Below are positions 52,540-61,078 of a stretch of DNA of 64,000 nt, in pieces. The position numbers and the translations under genes were made by a program. Origin of the DNA: Rhizobium sp. P38BS-XIX (GTDB taxonomy: Bacteria; Pseudomonadota; Alphaproteobacteria; Rhizobiales; Rhizobiaceae); assembly GCF_012641435.1 (NCBI RefSeq), contig NZ_JABAIJ010000003.1, forward strand, positions 434,001 through 498,000, written 5' to 3'. Under the pieces are notes generated by a model. The model saw only the letters and a list, made by a program, of their open reading frames with translations, had not been told where the DNA came from and ran no database searches. The first letter of the stretch is position 1. Every line of letters starts with the position of its first letter.

Positions 52540-53810
52540 GATCGCTGGGTGCACGTCTGGCGTTGCTGCTGCTGACAGCCATCGTTCTGGTCGTCATCTC
52601 CTCATCCTTCGTGGCAAGCCTCGTCATGCGCGGGCCTCGCCCTCACATGATGATCGAGCCAATGGCGCGAGAGCTGTCGATCATGGCAAGCTTTGCTGAG
52701 AAGGACAAAGGCGCTGCTGCATCCGCCGGACTGATGTTTGCGCCGATGCCTGCCGACGGTCTGCGAGACGAGGAACTGTCCCGTTTTCTGATGGAAAGAA
52801 TGCTGCGGATTTCCGGCATGCACGAAGCCATCATTTCCCGGCTGCCGGCCGGCGAGATTGTCGCATCCCTGAAGCTCAGCGACGGCAGCTGGCTCATCAT
52901 GCCAATGCCGCAGCACGGGCCTCCGCCGGGAGGCTGGAAGATCCTTGCCGGATGGCTCGGGCTGATCATCATCGGCAGTGTGCTTGTTTCCATTTTTGCC
53001 GCGTCGAAGATCATGAAGCCCTTGCGTCTCCTCGAACAGGCGGTGGCCGCGGTCAATGCCGATGGCACGCTGCCGCATATACCGGAAAGCGGTCCCGGCG
53101 AAATTCGCGTAACGGCGCAGGCGCTAAATGGCCTGTCGACCCGAGTGAAAGCTGCGACGGAGAGCCGGATGCGGCTCGTGGCAGCCGCAGGGCATGATCT
53201 CAGAACGCCGATGACGCGCATGCGTCTGCGCGCAGAATTCATCAAGGACGATGAGGAGCGGCACAAATGGCTGTCCGACCTTGAGGAACTGGACCGGATC
53301 GCCGACAGCGCCATCGGGCTGGTCCGCGAAGAGATTTCAAAAGATAGCCTCGAGCGCGTCAGGCTCGACGAGATTGTCAAGGATATCGTCGCGGAGCTGA
53401 AAGCCATCGACATGGACGTGAAGAGCGGCGAGCTGGAGCCGACGACGATTTGCGCCGGGCCTCTCGCCGTCACGCGCGCGCTGCGCAATCTGCTCATCAA
53501 CGCGGCTACGCATGGCCATTCCGCGACCGTGACGGTCACGCATCTTGGCAACAGGGCCGTAGTGCGGATTATCGACACAGGCCCCGGCATTCCCGAGGAG
53601 CGGCTCAATCAGGTGTTCGAACCTTTCTTCAGGATCGATATTGCCAGGCAGAAATCCTTTCCGGGCGCGGGGCTCGGTATGGCCATCGCGCATGAAATCG
53701 TCACCCGCTTCGATGGCGAGATCATTGTGCGCAATCGCCAACCGAAGGGGTTGGAGCAAGTCGTATCGTTCAGAACGCCAGCGGTGTCGCAATCCGTCGA
53801 GCCGGCATAA
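52536..53810 (+). CDS. EnvZ-like sensor histidine kinase
   Basis: A 424-residue two-span membrane kinase. Span 1 is at about residues 7-28 and span 2 at about 135-157, enclosing a ~105-residue periplasmic domain that is rich in Met and Pro. A HAMP-like linker follows, then the H-box VAAAGHDLRTPMTRMRLRAE, the N-box LRNLLINAATHG, and DTGPGIPEERLNQVFEPFF with a GAGLGMAIA G-box. It should phosphorylate the regulator encoded just before it. The Met-rich sensor (MFAPMPADG, LIMPMPQHGPP) hints at metal or envelope stress, which is inference. Confidence 0.92.
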   Translation: MRSLGARLALLLLTAIVLVVISSSFVASLVMRGPRPHMMIEPMARELSIMASFAEKDKGAAASAGLMFAPMPADGLRDEELSRFLMERMLRISGMHEAIISRLPAGEIVASLKLSDGSWLIMPMPQHGPPPGGWKILAGWLGLIIIGSVLVSIFAASKIMKPLRLLEQAVAAVNADGTLPHIPESGPGEIRVTAQALNGLSTRVKAATESRMRLVAAAGHDLRTPMTRMRLRAEFIKDDEERHKWLSDLEELDRIADSAIGLVREEISKDSLERVRLDEIVKDIVAELKAIDMDVKSGELEPTTICAGPLAVTRALRNLLINAATHGHSATVTVTHLGNRAVVRIIDTGPGIPEERLNQVFEPFFRIDIARQKSFPGAGLGMAIAHEIVTRFDGEIIVRNRQPKGLEQVVSFRTPAVSQSVEPA

Positions 53811-54535
53811 GCAATGAATTGGCTGCTTAACACCTCAACTGGATCCCTGATTTTACGCCAGAATTGGATCGGCTCTCGACAGTCCGTTGCAAAAAGCAGC
53901 CGAATGTCGACGTAGTGTTAAGTTCATGAAACTTACGAATTAAATGGCGTTTGAGGCAGAAAAACCGAGACATTAAATTTCGCCAAAATGCCCCTTTCCA
54001 GCAATGTTTGGAAATGCTCTGGCGGCCCGCTGATGTAAAATTACAGCCGATCTCATGCTTGACTCGAGCAGGCTTTGATCGCCCCGCATACCCGGCTTCG
54101 CCATGACGCCCCCAACACGACTGGCGAAGCCGGATTATCGGATGCATGACATCGCATTCTCCAAAGCGGGATTGGCAATCACAATCGAGCGGTCACAATC
54201 AAGCAGATTGAACGCGACTGGTTTCCGCCATCACAGGTTCTCATCTCTTCAGAACATTTATTTCCGGCGATCGCGGTCTGCCGTTGCCTCGCCAGGTGAC
54301 GAAAGGGCTGTTGCGAGCAGTCGGCACCCATTCACGATGGAAGACTGACGGTTGACGCATAAACTATTGGTCCGGAAGCGCCGGGCGGGGCGTTTCCGGA
54401 CCATTCGACCCCTGTGGGCCGCTCCTTCAAGCAGATGAGGGCATCCGGAGGGAATCTCGATCTGCTTGAGGCGGAGAGGAAGTGATCACGTTTGATCAGG
54501 CGTCAAACGACGCCGATTTAACGTCTAGCAGGCCA
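53811..54535. other. 725-bp intergenic region with two strong hairpins
   Basis: No gene is supported. Two long stems lie close together: 54368-54403 (TGGTCCGGAA outer arm; 15 continuous pairs including one G-U, 6-base loop) and 54424-54471 (CCTTCAAGCAGAT / ATCTGCTTGAGG, one G-U pair, 23-base loop). Neither is followed by a good U-run on either strand. They may be part of a small RNA, or of the 3' region of the minus-strand Spy-like gene. Confidence 0.5.
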
Positions 54536-55156
54536 TCAGCGAAACGGATGAGGGCCGGGCATCAGAGAATGTTCGACATCCTCAAGCTTGGCCAACTGGT
54601 CGCTTGTGAGGACGTTGCGAAGTGCGGCGGCTTTCTCCTTCAGGACCGTTGCCTTGGCCGCGCGTTCAAGCGCTCGATCGGCAATGCGCTCGCCAAAGAG
54701 CTCGTTCTGACCGTCGGGCGCCTGATCGGGCTGCGGCGGTGTCGCAGCCCCCGTCTGATGCGGTTGATGCATTGGAAATGCAAGGAAGTCAGTGAGCGCG
54801 CCGGTATAGTCTCTCCAGGCATCGAGCTGTGCACTGCGGATGCCGATCAGGGTTTCCAAGGCTGAAAGTTTACCTGCGATCTCAAGAGCCGGGTTCGGCC
54901 CGTGAGGAAAGCGGCCGGGCGGCCCAAAAGGCGGCATGGGCCTGCCTTCACCAAAGCCCATCATCGGGCCTTCCGGATGAGGACCGGGGTATGGCCAGCC
55001 GTCCTGCGGCATCGGGCCCGGCATGTGTTGGGTCGCTTCGACGGGCGCGGGCTGTTGCGCGTCAGGTGTCGGAGGCGTTTGGGCGGCAAAGGCCGAAACG
55101 GCAATTCCTCCAATAGCTGTGACCAGCAATGTAGTGACGATGTGACGTTTACTCAT
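54536..55156 (-). CDS. Spy/CpxP/ZraP-like periplasmic LTxxQ protein
   Basis: A 206-residue secreted protein. The signal peptide MSKRHIVTTLLVTAIGGIAV ends near AFA-A at residue ~25. A long Pro/Gly/Met/His-rich segment (about 28-85, GPHPEGPMMGFGEGRPMPPF) precedes a helical domain with the LTSDQLAKLED (LTxxQ) motif near the C-terminus. Proteins of this group are periplasmic chaperones or metal-binding dampers of envelope-stress two-component systems. The two-component genes 0.7 kb away are natural partners. AAAGG precedes the ATG. Confidence 0.8.
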   Translation of the reverse strand: MSKRHIVTTLLVTAIGGIAVSAFAAQTPPTPDAQQPAPVEATQHMPGPMPQDGWPYPGPHPEGPMMGFGEGRPMPPFGPPGRFPHGPNPALEIAGKLSALETLIGIRSAQLDAWRDYTGALTDFLAFPMHQPHQTGAATPPQPDQAPDGQNELFGERIADRALERAAKATVLKEKAAALRNVLTSDQLAKLEDVEHSLMPGPHPFR

Positions 55157-55324
55157 GATCAGTGCCTTTCAAGTTCACCGATGGCGAGCCTAGTAAGGCC
55201 TTATGAATGAGGTACGTCCCGATATTTCCGAATATTTCCTGGCGGGAGAATGTTGCGAACCAAGTTTGCTGAGCGCGCTCCGGCAACACTTCATTACAAT
55301 CTCCGGACATAGATCTCGTCACAG

Positions 55325-55355
55325 AAAGAAGCCACGCATTGTACGCGGCTTCTTT
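55325..55355 (-). terminator. Intrinsic terminator after the Cys-rich protein gene
   Basis: On the minus strand AAAGAAGCC, 13-base loop, GGCTTCTTT, then CTGTG. It begins about 45 bp after the stop of the gene at 55399-55560 and has T-residues at the end of the stem. Confidence 0.6.
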
Positions 55356-55398
55356 GATGGATCGTTTCGGTACGCCTGATGCGTGAGTAGTTGCGTCT

Positions 55399-55560
55399 TT
55401 AGTCCTTACTTGCCGAAGATGCGGACGTCGATTGATCCGCCTCGCGCAGAGCCGTGGCGCATTCTTCACAGCAGACCTCGACCGATTTGCCACCGAGATT
55501 GACCTTGATGACGTCGGCGCCCAGTTCGCAATCGCAGGCAGCACATGTGGTTTTCTTCAT
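55399..55560 (-). CDS. Small Cys-rich metal-binding protein (TRASH-like)
   Basis: A 53-residue protein, MKKTTCAACDCELGADVIKV at the start, with a second Cys group VEVCCEECATAL. The paired C-x2-C-x-C and C-C-x2-C elements suggest a small zinc-ribbon or TRASH-like metal site. GAGGA lies 7 bases before the ATG at 55560; the longer frame from 55590 is not needed. It ends with a Ser-rich tail. It lies between a Spy-like gene and an AraC regulator gene and may belong to a metal-response group. No function is known. Confidence 0.7.
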   Translation of the reverse strand: MKKTTCAACDCELGADVIKVNLGGKSVEVCCEECATALREADQSTSASSASKD

Positions 55561-55643
55561 CGCTTGATCCTCTTCTAAAGCGCTCTTCAATTGAGCGCGG
55601 GATCATCAGAGCACCGATCTCTCCGCTGTCGCTGTCGGAATCT

Positions 55644-56495
55644 TTAGCGAACGGCGTAGCGCTTCGATTTCAATTGAACCGAGCGCTGGAATTCGGCAGG
55701 CGTCAGTCCATAAGTCTGCTTGAAACTGGCGCTAAAGTGGCTGTGGCTGGAAAAACCGAGATCGAGACCGAGCATCGTAAGATCGTCATATTGGCCGAGA
55801 AGATCGAGGGCGCGAGCGAGCCTCAAGCGCAACTGATAGCGGTACAGCGGTATTGCCTCGACCTGCTGGAAAACCTGGGTCAAATAAACGGGGGAGACGC
55901 CGACATCCTTGGCGATCTCAGCCAGCGTCCATCGTCGGGCAAGATCGGACGAGAGGACAAGCTTGGCGCGGTCGACGAGTTTCTGTCGGCCAAAACTTGC
56001 CCCGGCGGCATGCGATGTACGCTCGCCAAGCGAACGGCGCACCAGCGTCAGAGCCAACGTTTCTCCCTCCAGGCTCTCGGCTATGTTGCGGCTTAACCCA
56101 TGCCGAAGAAGTGCAACGAGCGCCTGTGCCCGTGGATCGATACGGCGACGCTGGCGGTGAAATATAGTGTTCTCACCGGCCTGCATCTGCTCCCGTGGCA
56201 CAAGCTCCTGCAGGATAGCCTCGTCGATCGAAAGATCGAGGCAAGCATCGCCTCCATCGATGGGATGGCTGATCCGATATCCCTGTCCGGCGTTGAAAAA
56301 GAGGACCTGGTTGGCCTCGGCAACCGCGTCATTCTGGCCGACATGGCGTTTGAAGACGCCGCGATAGGGATAGACGAGGCTTGTCCTGTGTGCGCATTCC
56401 TCATCGCTCTTGTGCCTGCATTCGCCAGTGCACACGACATCACGAATGATAACGGTATTCGTTTTCAGCAGCAGAGCCGTTGAGATCATTGACAT
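55644..56495 (-). CDS. AraC-family transcriptional regulator
   Basis: A 283-residue regulator. The N-terminal part has a cupin-like sensing domain with a Cys/His-rich stretch near the start (CTGECRHKSDEECAH), which is unusual for AraC proteins and could bind metal or sense redox. The C-terminal ~100 residues hold the two HTH motifs: TLAEIAKDVGVSPVYLTQVF and DDLTMLGLDLGFSSHSHFSA, then SFKQTYGLTPAEFQR. The start at 56495 has GGGGAT upstream; 56489 and 56525 are alternatives. Its neighbour downstream is the Cys-rich small protein. Confidence 0.88.
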   Translation of the reverse strand: MSMISTALLLKTNTVIIRDVVCTGECRHKSDEECAHRTSLVYPYRGVFKRHVGQNDAVAEANQVLFFNAGQGYRISHPIDGGDACLDLSIDEAILQELVPREQMQAGENTIFHRQRRRIDPRAQALVALLRHGLSRNIAESLEGETLALTLVRRSLGERTSHAAGASFGRQKLVDRAKLVLSSDLARRWTLAEIAKDVGVSPVYLTQVFQQVEAIPLYRYQLRLRLARALDLLGQYDDLTMLGLDLGFSSHSHFSASFKQTYGLTPAEFQRSVQLKSKRYAVR

Positions 56496-56564
56496 GCCGC
56501 TATCCCCATCCCCCCGCGGAGGCAAGCCGCGCCATTGAACCGTAACACGCTTTGCGTGAGGTTT

Positions 56565-56792
56565 TTAGTAGCGACTGTAAAAATGCGCGCCGCTGCTGGA
56601 CTTGCTGCGAGAAAGGCCGATATCCTTAAGCTGATCGTCCGAGAGTTCCATCAGCGCATTACGATTGCGCCGTTCCGCCATCTTGCGTCCAAGCAATTGG
56701 ATTGTTCTGAAAAGCACCGAAAACAGCCTCATCCGCCGGGGCTCGGCAAGACGAAATCGCTGGAATGGAATTATGCCGTTTTGCATTTGCAT
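56565..56792 (-). CDS. DUF1127 small protein, second copy
   Basis: A 75-residue protein whose C-terminal half reads RRNRNALMELSDDQLKDIGL, the DUF1127 signature, followed by SRSKSSSG. GAGGA lies 5-6 bases before the ATG at 56792; an ATG at 56786 is also possible. It is longer than the 48-residue DUF1127 protein at 18020-18166 and is not followed by CUCCUCCC hairpins. A short CACGC/GCGTG hairpin about 20 bp downstream may end the transcript. Confidence 0.82.
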   Translation of the reverse strand: MQMQNGIIPFQRFRLAEPRRMRLFSVLFRTIQLLGRKMAERRNRNALMELSDDQLKDIGLSRSKSSSGAHFYSRY

Positions 56793-56991
56793 TGTCGTCC
56801 TCGATCTGTGATTTCGATGACGACAATCAATCACTGGCCGCGCGTTTTCGCTGTCAGATAATTTAGCGATCGTGGGTTGGCAGTGCGCCTGTTTTCCCTT
56901 GTCGACATTTTGCCTACAAGGCTATTAGTGTCGCCATTATCGTGCGACGCGGCGTTGACCGCATCTGACAAAGACTTGAGGAGAAGCAATC

Positions 56992-58137
56992 ATGTCGTGG
57001 CAACATCCAGTTCCTCGGATCACGGAAACGGAACGTCAGGAGCGCCTCGCGTCGCTCCGCCGGTTGCTAGATGCTGAGGGTTTGGCGGGTATCCTGCTCG
57101 GGCCGAGCGAAAGCCTGCGTTACTTCACGGGCCTCGTCTGGCATGCAAGTGAGCGTTTTCTCGGTGCTTTGGTCACGCCCTCGGCACTCTATTACATCGT
57201 GCCTGGCTTCGAGCGCAGTCGAGTCGAGACTTTGCCGCACCTGGAAGCAGAGATCCTGGAATGGCAGGAAGAGGAAAGCAGTGCGGCGCTGGTATCCAGT
57301 TTGCTGGGTGAGCGCGGTACTCTGGCAATCGACGACAACATGCCGCTTTTCTTCTATCATGCGCTTGCCGCTGAGCTTGGAGCGGAACGGCTGACTAACG
57401 GCGGCCCGATCATCAACCGGCTGCGGCGGATCAAATCATCTGCCGAAATCGCGCTCATTCAATATGCCATGAACCTGACGCTCGATATTCACAAGCAGGC
57501 ACATGCCATGCTCAAGCCGGGCATTCGCGCCTCCGAAGTGGTTGATTTCATCGATCGGCGGCACCGTGAGGCCGGCGCGCATGGCGGCTCCAGCTTCTGC
57601 ATCGTGTCGTTCGGCGAGGCGACGTCGTTGCCGCATGGCGCCGATGGCGATCAGATACTCGGTGAAGACGATGTCATTCTGGTGGATACCGGCGCCCGCA
57701 TCGACGGCTATCATTCGGATCTGACACGGACCTATAAGCTCAAGTCGGGCGACAACGCCTTTGAAAATGCCTGGGCGATTGAGCGCGAAGCGCAGCAGGC
57801 GGTGTTCGATGCGGCCAAGCTCGGGGCTTCCTGCTCAAGTCTTGATGATGCAGCACGTGCGGTTCTTGCCAAGCACGCGTTGGGACCAGACTACAAATTG
57901 CCGGGACTGCCGCATAGAGCCGGTCATGGCCTGGGGCTGGCGATCCACGAAGAACCCTATATCGTTCGCGGCAACTTGACGCCACTTGCTGCCGGAATGT
58001 GCTTCTCCAACGAACCGATGATCGTCATTCCGCAGAAATTCGGCATCCGGCTCGAGGATCACATCTATATGGGCGCTGATGGCGCGCACTGGTTCACGCG
58101 GCCATCCAAGGGGCCGACGGAGCCCTTTGCAAGCTAG
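56992..58137 (+). CDS. M24-family metallopeptidase (Xaa-Pro aminopeptidase-like)
   Basis: A 381-residue creatinase/aminopeptidase-fold protein. The N-terminal domain (1-150) is followed by a pita-bread domain with a full set of metal ligands: Asp232 (ILVDTGARIDG), Asp243 (HSDLTRTY), His312 (GHGLGLAIHEEP), Glu341 (CFSNEPMIV) and Glu355 (GIRLEDHIY). GAGGAG lies before the ATG. Cytoplasmic, no signal peptide. It probably hydrolyses Xaa-Pro peptides, though creatinase-type activities occur in the family. It is transcribed convergently with the sugar transporter operon and shares its terminator. Confidence 0.9.
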   Translation: MSWQHPVPRITETERQERLASLRRLLDAEGLAGILLGPSESLRYFTGLVWHASERFLGALVTPSALYYIVPGFERSRVETLPHLEAEILEWQEEESSAALVSSLLGERGTLAIDDNMPLFFYHALAAELGAERLTNGGPIINRLRRIKSSAEIALIQYAMNLTLDIHKQAHAMLKPGIRASEVVDFIDRRHREAGAHGGSSFCIVSFGEATSLPHGADGDQILGEDDVILVDTGARIDGYHSDLTRTYKLKSGDNAFENAWAIEREAQQAVFDAAKLGASCSSLDDAARAVLAKHALGPDYKLPGLPHRAGHGLGLAIHEEPYIVRGNLTPLAAGMCFSNEPMIVIPQKFGIRLEDHIYMGADGAHWFTRPSKGPTEPFAS

Positions 58138-58146
58138 GAATTTATG

Positions 58147-58171
58147 GGGCGGCCGTCAGGCCGCCCTTTTT
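58147..58171. terminator. Terminator shared by convergent genes, overlapping a coding end
   Basis: GGGCGGCC, GTCA, GGCCGCCC, then TTTTT. It starts 10 bp after the M24 stop. The stop codon of the opposing ATPase gene (58156-58158) lies inside the hairpin, so the last codons of that gene are part of the terminator. Confidence 0.85.
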
Positions 58172-59214
58172 CCATTCTCGTCGAAGACATGCAGATGCTG
58201 AGGCGGGAAGGAGACGTTTACCTGCGTTCCGGAGCCGAGTGCATTGCGATCCAAGGTGAACACCTTGAACGGCAGACCATGCAGCGAAAGATGCAGAATG
58301 ATGCCGAAACCGGTGGGTTCGATCAGTTCGACCCTGGCGGCCATATCGGACGGATTTGACGACAGCACGACATGCTCCGGGCGAATGCCGAGCGTGATCT
58401 TGGCTCCAGCGGCCAAATTCAGCGTTCCGGGCAGCGCGATAGCTGTGCCGTCGTTCAGCTTGACGGCATTGCCTTCATAGGTCGCGTCCAGGAAGTTCAT
58501 GCCCGGTGAGCCGATGAAGCCGGCAACGAAGAGATTGGCGGGGCGATCATAGAGTTCGAGTGGGCTACCCACCTGCTGCACCACGCCGCCATGCATGGCA
58601 ACGATACGGTCAGCCAGCGTCATCGCCTCGATCTGGTCGTGGGTTACGTAGATGGATGTCGCTTTAAGGTCGCCATGCAACTTCTTGATTTCGGCGCGCA
58701 TCTGCTCGCGCAGGCGTGCATCGAGGTTCGAAAGCGGCTCGTCGAACAGGAAGGCTTTCGGCTGTCGCACGATGGCGCGGCCCATGGCGACACGCTGACG
58801 TTGACCGCCGGAGAGCGCCTTCGGGCGACGTTCGAGCAGCGGATCGAGGCCGAGCTTGGCCGCCGCATTTGAGACCGCCTTGGAAATCGTATCCTTCGCC
58901 ATCTTCCGCAGCCGCAGGCTATAGCTCATGTTGCCGGCCACATTCATATGCGGGTAGAGCGCGTAGGACTGGAAGACCATGGCGATGTCGCGGTCTTTCG
59001 GATGCAACTCGTTGACGCGGTTCTCGGCAATGCGGATTTCGCCGCCGCTGATGTCCTCGAGACCGGCAATCATCCTCAGCAACGTGGACTTGCCGCATCC
59101 GGATGGGCCGACGAGAACGACGAATTCGCCGTCCTTGATCCGCAGGTCGATGTCGTGCAGCACCTGCACGTGGCCATAGGCCTTTTTCACGTTCTGGATA
59201 TCGATCGATGCCAT
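58156..59214 (-). CDS. CUT1 ABC sugar transporter ATPase (UgpC/MsmK-like)
   Basis: A 352-residue ATPase with Walker A GPSGCGKS (residues 36-43), signature LSGGQRQRVAMGRA (about 134), Walker B FLFDEPLSNLDA and a C-terminal TOBE/regulatory domain (IRPEHVVLSS, VELIEPTGFGIILHL). It is the last gene of the binding protein-permease-permease-ATPase set. Proteins of this type often serve several transporters, so it could also energise the ATPase-less transporter at 751-3884. The 3' end overlaps a bidirectional terminator. Confidence 0.95.
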   Translation of the reverse strand: MASIDIQNVKKAYGHVQVLHDIDLRIKDGEFVVLVGPSGCGKSTLLRMIAGLEDISGGEIRIAENRVNELHPKDRDIAMVFQSYALYPHMNVAGNMSYSLRLRKMAKDTISKAVSNAAAKLGLDPLLERRPKALSGGQRQRVAMGRAIVRQPKAFLFDEPLSNLDARLREQMRAEIKKLHGDLKATSIYVTHDQIEAMTLADRIVAMHGGVVQQVGSPLELYDRPANLFVAGFIGSPGMNFLDATYEGNAVKLNDGTAIALPGTLNLAAGAKITLGIRPEHVVLSSNPSDMAARVELIEPTGFGIILHLSLHGLPFKVFTLDRNALGSGTQVNVSFPPQHLHVFDENGKRAA

Positions 59215-59218
59215 TGGC

Positions 59219-60049
59219 TTAACCCTTGACCGCGCCGGCCGTCAGGCCCTGCACGAGATAGCGTTGGATGAGCAGGAAGAAGAGCGCGGCCGGAATGAGC
59301 GCCATGACGCCAGCCGCCATCATCTGTCCGAAATCCACCGAGAATTTGGAGACGAAGGTGAGAAGGCCGACGGGGAAGGTCGCGGCCTGATTACCGTTGA
59401 TGAGCATCAGAGCAAATAGCAGTTCGCTCCATGCCGCCGTGAAGACGAAACCGAGCGTCGCGGCGATGCCGGGCAAGGTCAACGGCAAGATGATCTGCCG
59501 GAAGGCGGTAAACTGCGTCGCACCGTCGATCATCGCGGCCTCTTCCAGATCCTTCGGAATGCCGTCGAAGAATGACTGCATCAGGAAGGTCGCGAAGGGC
59601 ACGTTGAAGGCCGTGTAGACGATGACAAGACCCGTCAGGCTGTTGGTGAGATGCAGCGGCGTCAGGATCTTGAAGATCGGCGCCACGAGCATGACCAGCG
59701 GAAACATCTGGGTGAGCAGCATCAACGCCACGATCCAGTATTTGGCGCGGAAGTTGAAGCGCGATAGCGCATAGCCCGAGAGTGACGAGCAGATGGTCAC
59801 GGCGATGGCAGTCGACCCCGACACAATCAAGCTGTTCTCGAAAAAGGTCGGAAAGTCGCTGTGCTGCAACACGAAAGCATAATGCTCCCATGTGGTGCGG
59901 GACGGCCACATCCTGACGCCTTCCGTGTAAAGGAGATCGTTCGGCGTCACCGAAACCTTGAGCAGCCAGAAGAGCGGAAACAGCGCAAAGACGATGTAGC
60001 AAAGGATTGCCAGGCGATGCGCGATTGTCGGAAGAATGGATCGTCTCAT
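59219..60049 (-). CDS. CUT1 ABC sugar transporter permease (MalG-like)
   Basis: A 276-residue inner-membrane permease with six spans and the EAA loop DLEEAAMIDGATQFTAFRQI. It ends in GLTAGAVKG, like the permease at 751-1638, which marks both as MalG-type. It lies 4 bp before the ATPase gene and 3 bp after the MalF-like gene. The gene belongs to an operon started by a GntR-type regulator and a PLP enzyme. Confidence 0.94.
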   Translation of the reverse strand: MRRSILPTIAHRLAILCYIVFALFPLFWLLKVSVTPNDLLYTEGVRMWPSRTTWEHYAFVLQHSDFPTFFENSLIVSGSTAIAVTICSSLSGYALSRFNFRAKYWIVALMLLTQMFPLVMLVAPIFKILTPLHLTNSLTGLVIVYTAFNVPFATFLMQSFFDGIPKDLEEAAMIDGATQFTAFRQIILPLTLPGIAATLGFVFTAAWSELLFALMLINGNQAATFPVGLLTFVSKFSVDFGQMMAAGVMALIPAALFFLLIQRYLVQGLTAGAVKG

Positions 60050-60052
60050 GGC

Positions 60053-60988
60053 TCAATCCTTGTTCAGCAGGGTCTGCCGCAGCAGGATGATCAACATCGA
60101 GTAGGCAAGCAGCAGCACAAGCAGCACCAGAGCGATGGCTGAGGCATAGCCGAAATCCAGCCGTTTGAACGCCTGCGTGAAGATATAGCTGGCGACGATC
60201 TGTGTGCGATCGGCAGGGCCGCCGCCGGTCATGACAACGATCAGATCGGCGAAGTTGGAAACCCAGACGGTACGCAGGAGAACGGTGATGGCGATGGTCG
60301 GAGCGAGGAAGGGCAGCGTGATGGAACGGAAGCGCTCGAACCAGCCGGCGCCGTCAATGGAGGCGGCTTCGTAAAGGTCACGCGGGATCGCCTGAAGGGC
60401 TGCCAGAAGCGTGATCGCAAAGAAGGGAATTCCCCACCAGACATTGGCGACGATCGGTCCCCACATCGCATAATTCGGATCGGAGAGAATATTGCTCGGC
60501 TGGCTCATCAGGCCGATGGCATAAAGCCAATGCGGGATCGGACCGATCACCGGATTGAACAACCAGGACCAGTTGAGACCGGCAAGGAAGGACGGGACGG
60601 CCCAGGGCAGGAACACCAGCGCCTGTACAAGTCCGCGACCGTAAAACGGCTTGTCCAGCAAAAGCGCGAGGATCAAACCGAAGACGAATTGCAGCGCCAC
60701 GGAAGCGCCGGTCCACCAAAGCGTATTCTTCAGCGCCCAATAGAAGGCGGTATCCTTGGAAAGATCTCGAAAGTGCTCGAGGCCAATGAAGCCGCCCGAA
60801 AACGGATTGAGCAACTGGATATCGCGAAACGCGTAGGAGATACCGATGGCCAGCGGCACCAGCATCACGGCAATGATGAGGATGAGGGCAGGCGCGCTAT
60901 AGAGATAGGGCTCCGAGGCGTCGGCGAGGCGCTTCAGCCATGACCTGCGGTCATGACGCCTGTCGAGCGTGTCGGGGATCGAAGTCAT
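60053..60988 (-). CDS. CUT1 ABC sugar transporter permease (MalF-like)
   Basis: A 311-residue permease from MTSIPDTLDRRHD; the start at 60988 has GGGAA upstream, and a longer frame from 61033 is less likely. Its first span is SAPALILIIAVMLVPLAIGI near residue 30. The EAA loop reads DLYEAASIDGAGWFERFRSI. It pairs with the MalG-like protein encoded next. A perfect 13-bp inverted repeat separates it from the binding-protein gene. Confidence 0.93.
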   Translation of the reverse strand: MTSIPDTLDRRHDRRSWLKRLADASEPYLYSAPALILIIAVMLVPLAIGISYAFRDIQLLNPFSGGFIGLEHFRDLSKDTAFYWALKNTLWWTGASVALQFVFGLILALLLDKPFYGRGLVQALVFLPWAVPSFLAGLNWSWLFNPVIGPIPHWLYAIGLMSQPSNILSDPNYAMWGPIVANVWWGIPFFAITLLAALQAIPRDLYEAASIDGAGWFERFRSITLPFLAPTIAITVLLRTVWVSNFADLIVVMTGGGPADRTQIVASYIFTQAFKRLDFGYASAIALVLLVLLLAYSMLIILLRQTLLNKD

Positions 60989-61043
60989 CTGCAAGTGTTC
61001 CCGTTCGCGGCGCTGGACCGCCATATGTTTCAAATGGGCAGAC

Positions 61044-61069
61044 GCGGCGGCGGAGCGCTCCGCCGCCGC
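61044..61069 (-). repeat. Perfect 26-bp palindrome after the binding-protein gene
   Basis: GCGGCGGCGGAGC followed directly by its exact reverse complement GCTCCGCCGCCGC. It lies 10 bp after the binding-protein stop and 55 bp before the permease start. No U-run follows. It occupies the same place as the hairpin at 2577-2624 in the other CUT1 operon, so it likely balances binding-protein and permease expression. Confidence 0.6.
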
Positions 61070-61078
61070 AGAAGCTAC

